64,000 nucleotides of DNA from Neolentinus lepideus HHB14362 ss-1 (GCA_001632425.1 KV425595.1:180929-244928); one strand, 5' to 3'; counted from the first letter of the stretch, positions 20,089 through 33,103 are shown. The notes: generated from the sequence alone by a model not told the origin. Numbers and translations: made by a program.

Positions 20089-23000
20089 ATGGTGCGCCCT
20101 ATCGTGTTATTATTCCTGCTATGCGTCCCTTCATCTTTTGCTGTAAAGACCTCGGATTTCAAGACTTGCGCACAGGCTGGGTTCTGTCGCAGAGGGCGTG
20201 CCTTAGCCTCCAGAGCTCAGGATAATGCATCCTGGAAGTCCCCGTACTCGGTTGACTCTTCTAGTATCTCTGTGGCACCCGACCAGGCCTTATTTACCGC
20301 TGGAGTAAAATCCTCTTTATACCCTGACATCAAATTCAGCTTGGATGTGCGGATACACGATGATGGCGTTGTGCGGGTCCGGATGGACGAAGTGGACGGT
20401 CTGAGGAAGCGGTATGACGAGGCGGCGTCGTGGGCTCTCATAGCCGAACCGAAGTTGAGTCGCGAGATAACTTGGACAGTGGGCAATAAGGACGTTCGCG
20501 CGATCTATGGTGCTAAGAAGGAGAACGAGGTCGTGGTGAACCTCGAGCCTCTTCGCATCAGTCTGCTGCGAAACGGGAAGGAGCAGGTGGTCTTGAATGG
20601 GCGGGGACTACTGCACATGGAGCACTTCAGGACTAAGGAGATCCCCAGACCGGAGGATACGCCAGAGGAGGGCTTGGACGAAGACGACGTGCAAGTTGTC
20701 ATGCAAGTCAAGCCTACTGCTTGGTTCGAAGGTGAAACGGAAGATGGGTATTGGGAAGAATCGTTTGGGAGCAACACGGATTCGAAACCCAAAGGTAAGT
20801 ATGCTTACCCACGTGTCTCTGGCTTGTCTCTGACACCCCTTGTAGGGCCCGAATCGCACTCTCTCGATATCACGTTCCCCAACCACGGCCATGTGTACGG
20901 GATCCCGCAGCACGCCACTCGTCTCGACCTGCCTACGACAACAGGAGAGAACGCTACATACTCGGATCCCTATCGTCTATGGAACTCGGACGTGTTCGAG
21001 TACCTCGCGTCATCACCCATGTCACTTTACGGTTCAATTCCCGTCATGCATGCGCACTCGGCTGAATCTACCGTCGCCATTTTCAACGCTGTCGCCTCGG
21101 AAACGTGGATTGATGTCGACCACCCGACTACGAAATCCTCCAGCACCCACTGGATATCTGAGTCGGGTATCCTGGACGTGTTTCTCATGCCCGGCCCCAA
21201 CCCTGACGAGATCTTCAAACAGTACACGCGCCTCACTGGCACGCCTGCTCTTCCTGCGCACTGGGCCCTCGGGCACCACCAGTGTCGGTGGAATTACATC
21301 AGCTCGGACGATATCCGATCTGTCCAGAAACGCTTCGACGAGCATGATATGCCCGTGGACGTATTCTGGCTTGATATTGAGTATGCGGAGGAGCACAAAT
21401 ACTTTATTTGGGACAAGAAGACTTTTCCTGACCCGGTTGATATGACGCGCGATGTTGAAGCACTCGGTCGTAAGGTAGGAGGTAACGAGTCATTGTGTGG
21501 ACATTCCTTCATGACTTCCGCAGATGGTCGTCATCATCGACCCACACTTGAAGCGGACGGCGAATTATCCTGTTTACAAAGAAGCGTCGGACCTTGGTGT
21601 GCTTGTCAAGTCGAAGAGCGGTGACGCTGAATATGAAGGGTGGTGCTGGAGTGGTAGCAGTGCATGGATCGACTTCTTCAATCCTGGTGCGTGGGAGTGG
21701 TGGAAGGGTCTCTTCAAGACTACGAGTCAAGGTGACAAGTGGTCGTGGGTCGAGAGTACTGAAAACACTTACATCTGGAATGACATGAACGAGGTTTGCT
21801 TCCATATCCCCTTCAAACATAGGGTCCTTGCTGATGTACATCGCAGCCGTCCGTATTCAACGGTCCTGAAATCAGTATGCCAAGAGATAACATCCATTAC
21901 GGAGGCTGGGAACATCGGGACATACATAACATCAATGGAATGCTCTTGGTCGGTTCAGCGGATTCATCACGATCTCAGATGTAGTTGCTCATACGCACTC
22001 CTCAGCCTAACTTGACATCCCAAGCTCTTGTTGCTCGTTCCGACCCACCCAAGCGTCCATTCGTCTTGACGCGCTCGTTTTACGCTGGTTCTCAACGCTT
22101 TGGTGCCATGTGGACGGGCGACAACCTCGGCACTTGGGACCACATGGCCGTTGGTATCTATATGGTCCTTGCTAACGGTATTGCCGGGATGACTTTCGGT
22201 GGATGTTAGTAGTTCATCCCCCTTCATTGGCAAGAAATTGACTGACTCTCCGATTTCTCACTCAGCTGATATCGGCGGCTTCTTCGGCAACCCCGAGCCC
22301 GAGATGCTTGTAAGGTGGTACCAAGTTGGGGCGTTCAACCCCTTCTTCAGGGCCCACGCCCATCTCGATACAAAGCGGAGGGAGCCGTACCTGCTTGATG
22401 AGCCCTACCGAGGGATGCTGCGAGATATCCTTCGCTTGAGGTACACGATGCTGCCTATTTGGTACACTGCTTTCCATGACGCAAGTATCTATGGCATTCC
22501 TATTCTGAGGCCAGTACACGAATCTATTCATTTCCTGATGATGTGCTGATGTGGACAATGTTATTATAGGCCTCATTATGTCGTCTTCCCCCGCGACGAG
22601 GCTGGTTTCAGTCTCGATGATCAATACTTCATTGGTGGATCGGGGTTATTGGTTAAGCCTATCGTCCACAAGGATGTTACTGAGATCGATGTCTACATCG
22701 CCGAAGACCAGGTAACTTAGTCCATGACCTACGGTCCACAAGATTACATGCTGATTTTAAATCTTTGCTAGGTTTACTACAACTACTTCTCGCACGTTGC
22801 GTACCGAGGATCCGCCAAAGGCAAGCACGTGACCGTTCCTGCAGCGTTACACGAGATTCCTCTACTTATCCGTGGCGGTTCGATCCTGCCAACGCGCGAG
22901 CGACCGAGGAGATCTTCTCCTCTCATGAAGCGTGACCCCTTCACGCTGCGCGTCGCGCTTGATAAGACAGGCTACGCGAAGGGCCAACTGTACCTCGACG

Positions 23001-23395
23001 ATGGTGAGACTTTCTCCCACCTCGAGGGGAACATTGTCTGGCGTGAATTCGTCGCGGAGAAGACGGTGAAGAAAGCCAAGACGATCAAAATCACAAGCAG
23101 CGATTTGGTCTCCAAGAATCTTGACACTGCTGTGGATGGCGTTTCGCTGACGAAGTATGACCCTCTCAATGCCTTCGCCAGGAGCGTGGAGAGTGTAAGA
23201 GTGGAGAAGATTGTAGTCCTCGGCTTGAGTAGCAAGCCTGTGAGTGTGAAGGTCGAAGGTGGGGAGGAGCTTGTGTATGAGTTCACCCCTGGCGTGGCTG
23301 CGGAGGGGAAGAAGGAAGGTCAGGCTAGTGTGCTGGTCATAAAAGATCCAGGCGTGTCCATCACTAAGGATTGGGCCATTGTAATTCAAGCATAG
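20089..23395 (+). CDS. ROT2: Glucosidase II alpha subunit (GH31)
   Basis: ER-lumen alpha-1,3-glucosidase that trims the two inner glucoses of N-glycans in the calnexin folding cycle. It starts with a signal peptide ([20 protein letters not shown]) followed by the conserved [14 protein letters not shown]. The GH31 barrel has [45 protein letters not shown], the nucleophile motif WNDMNEPSVFNG (after splicing), [34 protein letters not shown] and [15 protein letters not shown]. Exons as read: 20089-20794, 20846-21474, 21524-21793, 21847-21948, 22006-22204, 22266-22509, 22570-22711, 22772-23395. The join 22509/22570 needs a GC-AG intron. There is no HDEL tail, normal for the catalytic subunit, which is held by a beta subunit. 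It is intact and about 970 residues, as in the family. Confidence 0.95.
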
Positions 23396-24354
23396 AAGGA
23401 CGCGGATATTTCAATCAATTCTTTCTTGTGTTAAAGTTGTTGGCCTCTCGTCCGATACGTTGAGAGCGCACATCCCGGCCCGCGTCATCCTCACTCTGGG
23501 GCGCAGGGCTTTCTCGTTCCTTTGGTCCACTGCAGTATGTCCCCCGCCTCCACTTCCGCCGATTCTTTGTCTGTCGCTGTGTCTGCTGGGCGCTTGGCTT
23601 AGTGATGCATCTGACACAATATAGTTCCATCTGGGCAACACGAGGCAGAGTGAACACCTCGGCTAACTCGATATCATCAAAGTTGCCTTTTTGACTAGCT
23701 CGAACTTTCCAAGAGAATAAATGGCTCCATTGGTGTCGGCGAATTACCCGGCTCTGCTCCTCTCCTGCCTCGTGTAGGACATCGTGATGCCTTTCCCTTT
23801 TACATAGCTGTACCGAAATAGCAGTGCAAGTCGATCATAAGCATGCCACAGGTATTGGGCAAGACCTCTTTCGTCGTCATCCTTTGCTGGATAATTACTT
23901 TGATGAACTGACGAGTTTACCCCCTCCTCCATCGAACAATTCCTCTCGCGTCAGACAAAGCCACAGATTTTTAAGCTTGGAAGCCACAACATTATCTGAT
24001 CGCCCTAACCCCTTTGGCGCCTGCGCGAGCGCTTCCGATGCTCCTGCCACAACCCTAAAAATCATTGTCCTACGTATTGCGTCCAGTGCGCTGGGTTGTT
24101 CCTATGCTAGCTGTGGCTCAGAATACAAGGGACAAAGGGCTGTCGTTGGATATTCAGGACGGCGGCTAATCCAATATCTAATCTGTCAGGGTATCCTTTC
24201 ATTCATGAACAGCAGTGGCCACGCACGGTCAGGATTGGCCACAGTGGCTTCTGGTCACAATATATAAGAGGGAGGGATACGGCCATATGAAGTCAGCTCA
24301 ACACCCGCTTTTCTTCCCTAAGAACAAGTATCGTATCCCTCATAAAACACCGAC
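23396..24354. other. Intergenic
   Basis: No gene recognised in these 959 bases. A TATATAAG about 90 bp before 24355 could serve the next small gene. Confidence 0.35.
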
Positions 24355-24868
24355 ATGGTTATCAGTGTCTACAGCCCCGTCCGCCCATCTCGACTCAGTC
24401 AACTGACTGAGAGCGACAGGGCCCTCTTGAACGCAGTGAGTTCCATCTGTGAGGCATGTCGCCTGGAGCTGAATATTGAATACTTCATCAGATTACGGGC
24501 CCTACGCCGAGAGTGCGGGGAACAGATCACGGAGAAGAACGGCGGGACCCGGAGGAAGGGTGGGTGATGATTAACGGCTCCCCTCTACTTGAAGAGGAGC
24601 TCGCCGAATGCCAATTCATACTGGAGTCGCGCAGTCGACGACCCTCGCCGCTCCAGCGGCTGCTGATCTGGCTCCGAGCCAAACTGCGTCGGACAAACCA
24701 CCCGCGAGGTAATTGATACGTTCATCGTCGCTGTCGTGATTCACGTCTTAACATCGCCTTCGTATAGGGGCGCCGGTAGCGGAGTCGCGGAACCCCTGGA
24801 AATTCGTCAACCTCAGAATGCCGAGGGTGTGGCGGAGAGGGCCTGGGCAGTACGAGTACGAAAGTTAA
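24355..24868 (+). CDS. Copy 3 of the dispersed uncharacterised gene, intact frame
   Basis: The most complete member of the three-copy family. Exon 1 (24355-24439) reads MVISVYSPVRPSRLSQLTES and DRALLNA; the intron 24440-24495 (GTGAGT...CATCAG) is well formed. Exon 2 continues ITGPTPRVRGTDHGEERRD, EEGWVMINGSPLLEEELAEC and RPSPLQRLLIWLRAKLRRT. A second intron (GTAATT...GTATAG) leads to exon 3, GAPVAESRNPWKFVNLRMPR, VWRRGPGQYEYES and a TAA stop at 24866-24868. About 150 residues, basic, no signal peptide or membrane span. I do not recognise a domain. Unlike copy 1, no F-box follows. The same exon layout in three places supports a real gene, function unknown. Confidence 0.5.
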
Positions 24869-26536
24869 GTTGGAACTTGGAGAGACCTAAAGGGGAGGGG
24901 GGGTTGGCACGCTGGATATCTGTCGTATATTCACTTATTGATATACCCTCGCTCGCGGACTTGGTTTTCTGGCCATTTTATCTTATTCGTCCCTGTTAAT
25001 ATGTTAAATTTCATCGTGCACTACTTGAGATCGACATAGGCAGTCATTTAAATAATCGCTATGATCACACCTTTCTGTGATTGGCACCAAGGGGCAGGCA
25101 AGGAAGTTGCCGGCGACATCAACTACATGGGTGGTGGTGCCTCAGCCAGTTTACGGGGGCCTGATTTTCACTTTTTGGCTGCTCTTCGCGTCACTTTCAC
25201 CTAGCGCGTTCCACACATCCTCTCTTGACGTAAAAATTTGAATATAATGTATTCTTTATCCAAAGAACACATTGGTGTACATATTTTATATCAAAGTCCC
25301 TGCTTGCGCTTGCCAGAGACAACTAGGCCAGCAACGTTGAGTGACCACTTGCCTAATTTGGATGTCTTAGAAGCGACCGTGTGAGGATTCGGCTTGTGCC
25401 GGACTCACGCCGATGGCGGGTGGCTGAGGTACAAAAAAGTAGAGCATAGAAAATCTGTGTCTTGTGATAATGGAGGTAAAACATGTTGGAGGAAATGACA
25501 TGTGTTAAATGTCCATCCAGTCCAATATGAGCACAAATCACAGAAGCTGCTAGCATCAGTATGACAGTATGAATCACAAATCTGCTGTGTCCGTGTCCAA
25601 GATGGTGCAATTGTGCGCTAACATCCCGATTCTCTGCCACCTTTGTGGCCCTGATCCACTAACTCAGAAATATGATGCAATTTGGAAGTATAACATGGCA
25701 GTACACATCACAATTGATCACATAGATGAGCACAGGTTGCTCCAGGTACCGGACATGTAATCATGAACATGCACGGAATTGTCTATGGGATCCCTGAAGA
25801 TAACACTGAGAATAACTGGGAGCTTTAGAATATTCTTTTTTTTTACAGTTGAAGAGCTACAAGAGAATATTGCAACGGAGTTGACTTGTATGAAATGAGG
25901 CAGAGCTGAGACTTCCGTAGGTAATGAGTCCCGAGGAATAAATGTGCTACTTAGCTGCATATTGCTCAGGTACAATAGAGCCTATAATATATTTATCTAC
26001 TTTGAGCATATAGCTTGAAGAACCAATGTCCTGGCAGCGTCCAGAGACTCGAATGTTTTCAGTGTGCCAGCTCGTATCAGCCACAATTTTCCTAATCGGG
26101 GTGGTGGTGTGTCTCGCATAATCATCTCGGGGTCCCACTTCACTTTAGGGAGTTGATGTCGTGTATTTCCTGATCGCCGGCCCCTTGATTGGCACCTACA
26201 TCGTGTTTAAATTACGTCTTGCACGACTAGGCGTAAATCGCAAAACAGGTTTAAAAAACTGGGATTCTATCACCCAAGCGTTAGAGCGGCTCTCCTGCAA
26301 CTCCGCAATCCATATTTGCAAAAGATTTAACTACGCTTCCATCTACCTTGCTCGAGAGATGGGTATGAGCGTAAGACGCCGAAGAGGGAGACGCGACGAA
26401 CCACGTGATCGACCCAAAGACACGATCGGCGTGCTAAATCATATCACATGTCTCTGTTCTCCGTTCGACTTTCCCCGGATTTCGCTGCATCGGCCCAGCT
26501 GCTTTATCTTCTGTGCAGACACTGACAGCGAACAAA
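24869..26536. other. Long intergenic region
   Basis: No gene recognised in about 1.7 kb. It is fairly A/T-rich from 25000 to 26200 with short open frames only. The last 150 bases before 26537 are likely the promoter of the dehydrogenase gene. Confidence 0.4.
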
Positions 26537-27960
26537 ATGTCTGTCGTTCATGGGATACGTACGCTTGGTGTCCTAGGTTCAGGGCAAATGGGTACGTCGC
26601 GTCCGAAATCGTTATGTATAACTCAAATCCTCAGACATAGGCAGGTCTCGGCATTGCGTATGTCGCAGCTCTGCGAGCCAAAGTACCTGTGCTGCTATAT
26701 GACCGGTCCGCAGAACAAATTGACAAAGGCCTCAAGCTGATGGACAAGCTTCTGGCTAAGGATGTCAGTAAAGGGAAGATTCAGGACATCGAAGCCAAGG
26801 AAGCAAGAGAGAGGCTTAGTGTAGTGAGTCAGGAGCAGGGTTTGAAAGGTCTGAGAGACGCGGACATGATTGTTGAGGTGAATTGCTATTTTTTGGGATT
26901 AAGATTCAGGAGCTGACGGGCATGGTAATACATAGGCTGTCTCAGAGAATTTGTCTCTAAAGCAAAAGATCTTTTCGTCTCTTTCTTCCGAGTGCCGCCC
27001 CGATGCTATTCTCGCTTCAAATACATCGTCAATTAGCATTACAAAGATCGCTGCTTCGACAATTCCTGAAGGCCAGTCAGCGGCCTCTGAGTTAGGAAAA
27101 CAAAGCGCTGCTCGGGTCGTTGGTGGGTTGCCTGACTTCTCGCCTAGTAACTAAAAGCTCAAAGACGAAGATGCTTAACGTAGGATTGCATTTCTTTAAC
27201 CCTGTGCCTGTCATGGTATGCACTGTCTACGATGGCAGTGTGAACTATTAAGCAACAGATCCTCAGAAATTAGTAGAGCTTATTTCTGCGCTCCAAACGT
27301 CCACAGACACGCTTGAGCGTTCCAGAGCATTTGCGATAGCCTGTGGAAAAGGTCTGTCTTCGGTTGTCTTAACAGACTGCAGTGGAATGACTTCCGCGTT
27401 ATAGAGGTCACTGTGTCCAAGGACGTTCCTGGATTTGTTTCAAATGCGCTTTTAATGCCATTCATCAACGAGGTACGTGTCAGTCTTTAACGTCGCTGTC
27501 ATATCCACACGTGCCGGATGTCTAGGCAATTATGTGGCTTGAAAAGGTGAGTAGTCCTCATAAGCCGAGTCGTTCGTCTTGACTTGTTTGTCGCTCCGTT
27601 AGGGAGTGGCAACGAAAGAAGACATTGACAAGACCTTGAAGTTGGGCATGAACCATCCCATGGGTCCTCTGCAACTAGGTGGGCTTATTGATTTTACGTA
27701 TCGAAATGATGCTGATTTCACCTTCGCACCTTCTATGTAGCTGACTTGTGAGTCCTATGATCCTACTTTCCTCCTGAACGTTCCAAACTGACACATTCAC
27801 CAGCATCGGCCTAGACACCTGTCTTGCTATACAGCAGACATTGTACCAAGGCACAGGTGACTCCAAGTACCGACCGTCTGTACTTCTGGAGAGGATGGTC
27901 GATGCGCAGTGGTATGGCAGGAAGAACGGCAAGGGCTTCTATGAGTACCCTGATGCGTAG
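26537..27960 (+). CDS. 3-hydroxyacyl-CoA (3-hydroxybutyryl-CoA) dehydrogenase
   Basis: NAD-dependent oxidation of 3-hydroxyacyl-CoA, a beta-oxidation type step. The N-terminal Rossmann motif is [20 protein letters not shown] after splicing of the first intron (ending CAG at 26644). It is followed by [45 protein letters not shown], and the catalytic His in [18 protein letters not shown]. The C-terminal domain follows: [55 protein letters not shown] and a last exon ending [12 protein letters not shown], stop 27958-27960. About 310 residues, typical of single-domain bacterial/fungal HBD enzymes. Seven or eight short introns are needed, including one exon of only 7 nt (27741-27747). No targeting peptide is evident, so the location (peroxisome, mitochondrion or cytosol) is open. 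Confidence 0.92.
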
Positions 27961-28255
27961 GTCCTTCGCAGGACATGGACAGTGGCGTGATATTGGCGGA
28001 TGACCCCTACCGCGGTGCTTTAAGCATAGCAATACTAAGCTGGCATAGATGCTATTGGAGGGGATACGTTGATTACTTTTTGTGGATCCATCGCAACTGC
28101 GAATCTACTAGCATAAATATCTCGAAATTGAAATTTGACCTTTACCTTTATCGGATAAATGTGAGAACCTTCGGTATTCCGTACCGCGATCATCGACTCC
28201 GCCACTATATTTCGGACAGCACTGTTAATGAACCTGCTGGTATCACGATTCCCAA

Positions 28256-31136
28256 ATGAACCCGCATGATAATGGCGGTAACATAACTCCAGTCTCTCCT
28301 ACTGCGGTGAGCAGTCCGCAGACGCAGTTCTTCTCCAGAGCGCCCTCCACACGGTCTGTGCCAGGTATGGTCACTGGTACTCGTGCAGAGGGCGAAACAT
28401 CAACGTTATTGCCGGGACAGCAGAGAGGAGAGACTTTGTACGGAGGAGTGCAGAGTGACACGAGTTCAGGTGCGTGTGTTTTCTTGCCGGACGGTTTACC
28501 ACCCGTTCTGTCTTACGGGTCAGCTAAATAGCATTGTTGGTATTGATTTGAAGACGTACATGCGACGCCTCAGAAACGGGAGAAGGCGTCTTATTGGGCG
28601 AAAGTCCGTTATTATATCCCGTCCATGGCCTGGATTCCTAATTACTCCTTCTCACTGTGAGTCTGGCACTCCTAACGCGATCGACATGGTGAATCCAATC
28701 TGAATGTAGACTTGGAGGCGATGTCCTGGCCGGGGTGACGGTTGCTTGCATGTTGATACCCCAATCCGTCAGTTACGCGACATCACTCGCGAAGCTGAGT
28801 CCAGTAGCGGGGCTGGTAAGCGGCAGCATCCTGTTACTGTATATCATTTTAAACCCCACTCCCTTAGTTCTCAGCGTCGATCCCAGGAATTATATATGCT
28901 CTTCTTGGTACCTCACGGCAGCTCAATGTCGCCCCCGAAGCTGCTTTAAGTCTGCTAGTGGGTCAGGCCGTTTCCGATATCATACACGGCGACCCGCATT
29001 CGCATCCTGAAAATTCCGATGCAATTGGGATAGCCGTCAGTACGATCATCACCTTCCAAGTCGGCCTGATATCCTTCCTCCTGGGGTTCTTCCGCCTTGG
29101 TTTCATCGACGTTGTACTGAGTCGGGCGCTGCTGCGTGGCTTCATCACGGCGGTGGCAGTGGTTATCATGATGCAAGTGAGAATCTCGGCCGGGTGGACT
29201 TGGGCTGACAACTTTGGTTCAGTGAGCAGCTGATACCTATGTTCGGGCTTGTCCATGCGGAGCACGTTGCCAACCCAAAGACTACTTTGGAGAAATTCTT
29301 TTTCCTTGTGGAACACATCCCCAAGTGCCACGAGCTCACTACACTCATCAGTTTCGGTGCTTTGGGCGTGCTCATTCTGTTGCGAACGATCAAGGCTGGG
29401 TTCAAGAAGTATTGGTTTATATATCGATTGCCGGAGGTTCTGGTTGTCGTGGTTTTGTCAACAGGTGAGTAGGCTGGCTTTTGGCCTCTAGTCACAATAC
29501 TAAGCGATAAAATGCGCAGTTATGTCACAAGAGCTTGATTGGGATGATGATGGCGTCGCTGTACTAGGTTCCGTTAACACCAAAATCGGAAACCACTTTT
29601 TCCGGTTGCCGTTCCGACACAAGAATCTATCATATTTGAGGTCGACGACCTCTACGGCAATGTAAGTTCATTCGGTAGTGGCACTTTGCACCGTCGCTGA
29701 ACGGCATATGTAGACTATGTTCCGTGATTGGATATCTGGACAGCATCGTTTCAGCAAAGCAAAATGCGGGGCGATTTGGCTATTCGATAAGTCCCAATCG
29801 GGAGCTCGTAGCCCTTGGAGCTGGGAACCTGATGGGGTCATTTGTTCCTGGGACTTTGCCTGCATTCGGTTCTATCACCAGGTATGATGGTCTGCATCTA
29901 TGTACTCTTACATAGACCTGATCGCACAACTGTAGATCTCGTATCAATGGAGAGGTTGGAGGTCGGACACAAATGGCCTCGTTAATATGCTCGGCTATCG
30001 TCCTGCTGGCAACTTTCTTCTTGTTGCCGTTGCTATACCACCTTCCCACTTGCGTTCTAGCGTCAATGTGTGTCTGAACTTTGTCCGCTGATTGTTGTGC
30101 TTGCTTACCCTCCGTTCAGTATTGCTATGGTCGTATTCAGCCTGTTGGCTGAAACGCCACATGATGTTCGTTATTACTGGAAGTAAGGTGCTAATGTTGC
30201 TAACCAAGTCACAACGCTAACCTAAGCTCAGAATGAGATCCTGGATCGACCTCGGACTCATGTTCCTGACCTTTACCCTCACCATAATATGGAATATCGA
30301 GATTGGTATCACTGTCAGCTTGATTATCTCGCTATTATTGGTCGTTCATCGGTCCTCAAAGCCGAAGATGACTATTCTGGTCAGTACTAAGTCCGTTCCT
30401 AGATTGTGTTATGATTGATCCGACTATCTTCTATTCGTCAAATTGCGATTCCTATAGGGAAGAATTCCCGGTACGGAGACGTGGAAGCCCATTAACGAAA
30501 ACCCAGACGCGAGAGAAGACGTCCCGGGCGTTCTCATCCTCAGAATTCGAGAGAACTTGGATTTTGGTGAGTTCAGCTGTAGCACTGCGCTTGGCTCGAC
30601 AGCTGACGGTCGTGTGAAGCCAACACTGCGCAGCTAAAGGGTAAGCACGCCGTTGTAGCGGCTAGCATTGCTCATTTGACGCTCATTGTTATGGGGATCG
30701 TCGACAGAGCGATTACGCAGAATCGAGTTGTATGGCGCGGAACCAAGTCATCCGTCGGAAGAGCCTCGACGTCAGGAGGCGACTGTGCTCATCTTCCACA
30801 TGGCGGATGTTGACTCCTGTGACGCATCGTACGTCTCGGATCTTCATATCTGATATAGGCCCCTAACTGATAAACGTCGGACTGTAGTGCCGCTCAAATA
30901 TTCTACGAGCTATTAGAGACTTACAAGGTATGGAAGATCACATCTTTTTCTTCAGGGAAGGCTACTGAGCGTATTGTTAGAACCGTGACGTCGAATTGTT
31001 CATCGCACATCTGAAAAAGGGCCCGCGCGAGGTGTTCGAGCGTGCAGGGATAGTGAAACTGCTCGGGGAAGATGCTTTCCAAGAGAATGTGGGAGCTGCC
31101 ATGGCTCGGATAGGCAGGAGATACTACCTGGCCTAG
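28256..31136 (+). CDS. SulP-family anion (sulfate) transporter with STAS domain
   Basis: Multi-span plasma or vacuolar membrane transporter for sulfate or related anions. A Ser/Thr/Pro-rich cytosolic N-terminus (MNPHDNGGNITPVSPTAVSS) precedes WAKVRYYIPSMAWIPNYS and the SulP signature LGGDVLAGVTVACMLIPQSV, SYATSLAKLSPVAGL. Then come LLGTSRQLNVAPEAALSLLV, ALLRGFITAVAVVIMM, CSVIGYLDSIVSAKQNAGRF, GAGNLMGSFVPGTLPAFGS and WNIEIGITVSLIISLLLVVH. The C-terminal STAS domain contains GVLILRIRENLDFANTAQLK, LIFHMADVDSCDASAAQIFY and KKGPREVFERAGIVKLLGED. The stop is TAG 31134-31136. About ten short introns were joined by frame, so exon edges are approximate. Substrate is not shown by sequence. Confidence 0.88.
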
Positions 31137-31451
31137 AGTGTCGTTCATGATTATGTGTCGTACGACCACTTCGATATCCTATAATAGCGCTTATGTATAG
31201 AACTATGGACATCATGGACAGCTTGGGTTAATTGGGTTCCTCAGGGTTTTGCGAATAGGCAGTGCTTGTATCTGTACAGAGAACGTTTTAGGGTGTAGCA
31301 AAGATCCACACGAGCTGTATACGTATCAGGGTTTCTCTGTCACGGGGCGGGGCGGTGCGCCACCTTGAACACAAACAATATCAAATAAGGCCGCGTTATC
31401 ATGCGCGGCAGCGCGGGCAAGTCAACCACTCCTTCCTCCGCAACCATCATC

Positions 31452-33103
31452 ATGACCCCTTCAATACTGAGTCTGTCTTTACTGGCAGTGTCGTTGGCAT
31501 CGTCTGGACTTGCTACGCCGTTGTCTACCATTCCTCATTATGCTTCGCGCCAGCGTCTTGTGCCGGCACCGTTCGTGGAGGCGGTTCACCCTTACGGAAC
31601 TGTGAACAACTCTTATATCGTTATGTTTAAGAACGACTACCCTACGGCGCTCATGCAGAACCACTTGAACTTCTTGCAGAGTGCTCACGAGGCGGATCCT
31701 CTGGAAGGCGAGGAGAGCGGTCTCCGTCACGTCTACGACGGACACGTCAAGGGCTATTCAGGGCTCTTCACGGAGTCAACTGTCGATGCCATCAGGTCCA
31801 TGCCGGAGGTGGACTATGTTGAGCGGGATCAGATAGTTAGGACGATGGAAGTCTCATCGGTACCGGTGCAGACGCAGAAGGGTGCTCCTTGGGTAAGCCG
31901 CAGTTATTAGCGTGAGAAACAGTGTTAACTTGTCTCCGTAGGGGTTGGCCCGTGTCAGTCACCGCAAGAAGCTGACCTTCGGGACCTTCCAGAAATACGA
32001 GTACGACCCTCAGGGTGGTGAAGGTGTTGATGTGTATATCATTGACACTGGTATCAACGTCGACCATGTTGAGTTCGAGGGCCGTGCCAAGTGGGGCAAG
32101 ACTGTTCCCCAGAACGACGAGGACGCGGACAACAACGGTCACGGTACCCACTGCGCTGGCACGATCGCGTCCCGCAAGTACGGTGTTGCCAAGGCTGCCC
32201 ACGTTATTGCCGTGAAGGTGCTTGGCTCGAACGGTAGTGGTACCATGTCCGATGTCGTCTCTGGTGTCGTCTGGGCGGCGACGCAGGCCAAGGCCAAGGC
32301 TGACGAGGCTCTCGCTGAGTTCAAGGCTACCGGCAAGACGAGCCACAAGGGATCCGTCGCGAATATGAGTCTCGGTGGTGGCAAGTCTCGTGCCCTCGAT
32401 GACGCCGTCAACCGGGCTGTCGACATGGGAATGCACTTCGCCGTCGCTGCTGGTGTGTAAAATAAGCTTCTGGATGCCTCATGTCATGTTGAGTATTTTA
32501 CCAGGTAACGATAACCGGGATGCATGCCAGTACTCCCCCGCTGCTGCCGAGAAGGCTGTGACCGTTGGTGCTTCCACTCTCGGTGACGAGCGTGCGTATT
32601 TCTCCAACCATGGCGAGTGTGTGGATGTCTTTGCTCCTGGTACGTCCCAAATCCATAAATCATTCCTGTTACTGACACAAATGTCCGCAGGTCTCAACAT
32701 CCTTTCCACGTATATTGGCAGCAACACCTCTACCACGACCATGTCTGGTACCTCGATGGCCTCGCCCCACACCGCGGGCATGCTTGCGTACCTCCTCTCG
32801 CTTTACCCGTCCGATACGTTCAACCCTGGCCTTTCGAGCGAGGACATGCTCCCTGCCATGCTGCAGCCCCAGCGCGCCTCGTCTGTCTACGGGCTCATTC
32901 ACTCCATCCTGCCCAGCTGGGTCGCGCCTTTCGTGCCTACGCCCGAGCTCGTAAGCTCACTCCAGGCTCCTACCGGCCCCTCTACCCTGTCCCCTACGCA
33001 GCTCAAGAAGGCACTGATCGCCCTCGGGAGCAAAGATGTCCTTTCTGAGCTCCCACCGAAGACGGTCAACATCCTTATCTTCAACAACGCCACCATTGCC
33101 TAG
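31452..33103 (+). CDS. Subtilisin-like serine protease, cerevisin/proteinase-K type (S8)
   Basis: Secreted or vacuolar endopeptidase made as a prepro-enzyme. I choose the ATG at 31452 because a signal peptide follows directly (MTPSILSLSLLAVSLASSGL); an upstream ATG at 31401 would bury it. The I9 propeptide has NSYIVMFKNDYPTALMQNHL and VYDGHVKGYSGLFTESTVDA, ending MPEVDYVERDQIV. The catalytic domain has Asp in YIIDTGINVDHVEFEGRA, His in NNGHGTHCAGTIASRKYGVA, and Ser in MSGTSMASPHTAGMLAYLL. Exons: 31452-31892, 31942-32452, 32505-32639, 32691-33103. A C-terminal extension of about 90 residues follows the Ser motif, as in fungal vacuolar protease B relatives. All three catalytic residues are present, so it should be active. 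Confidence 0.94.
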
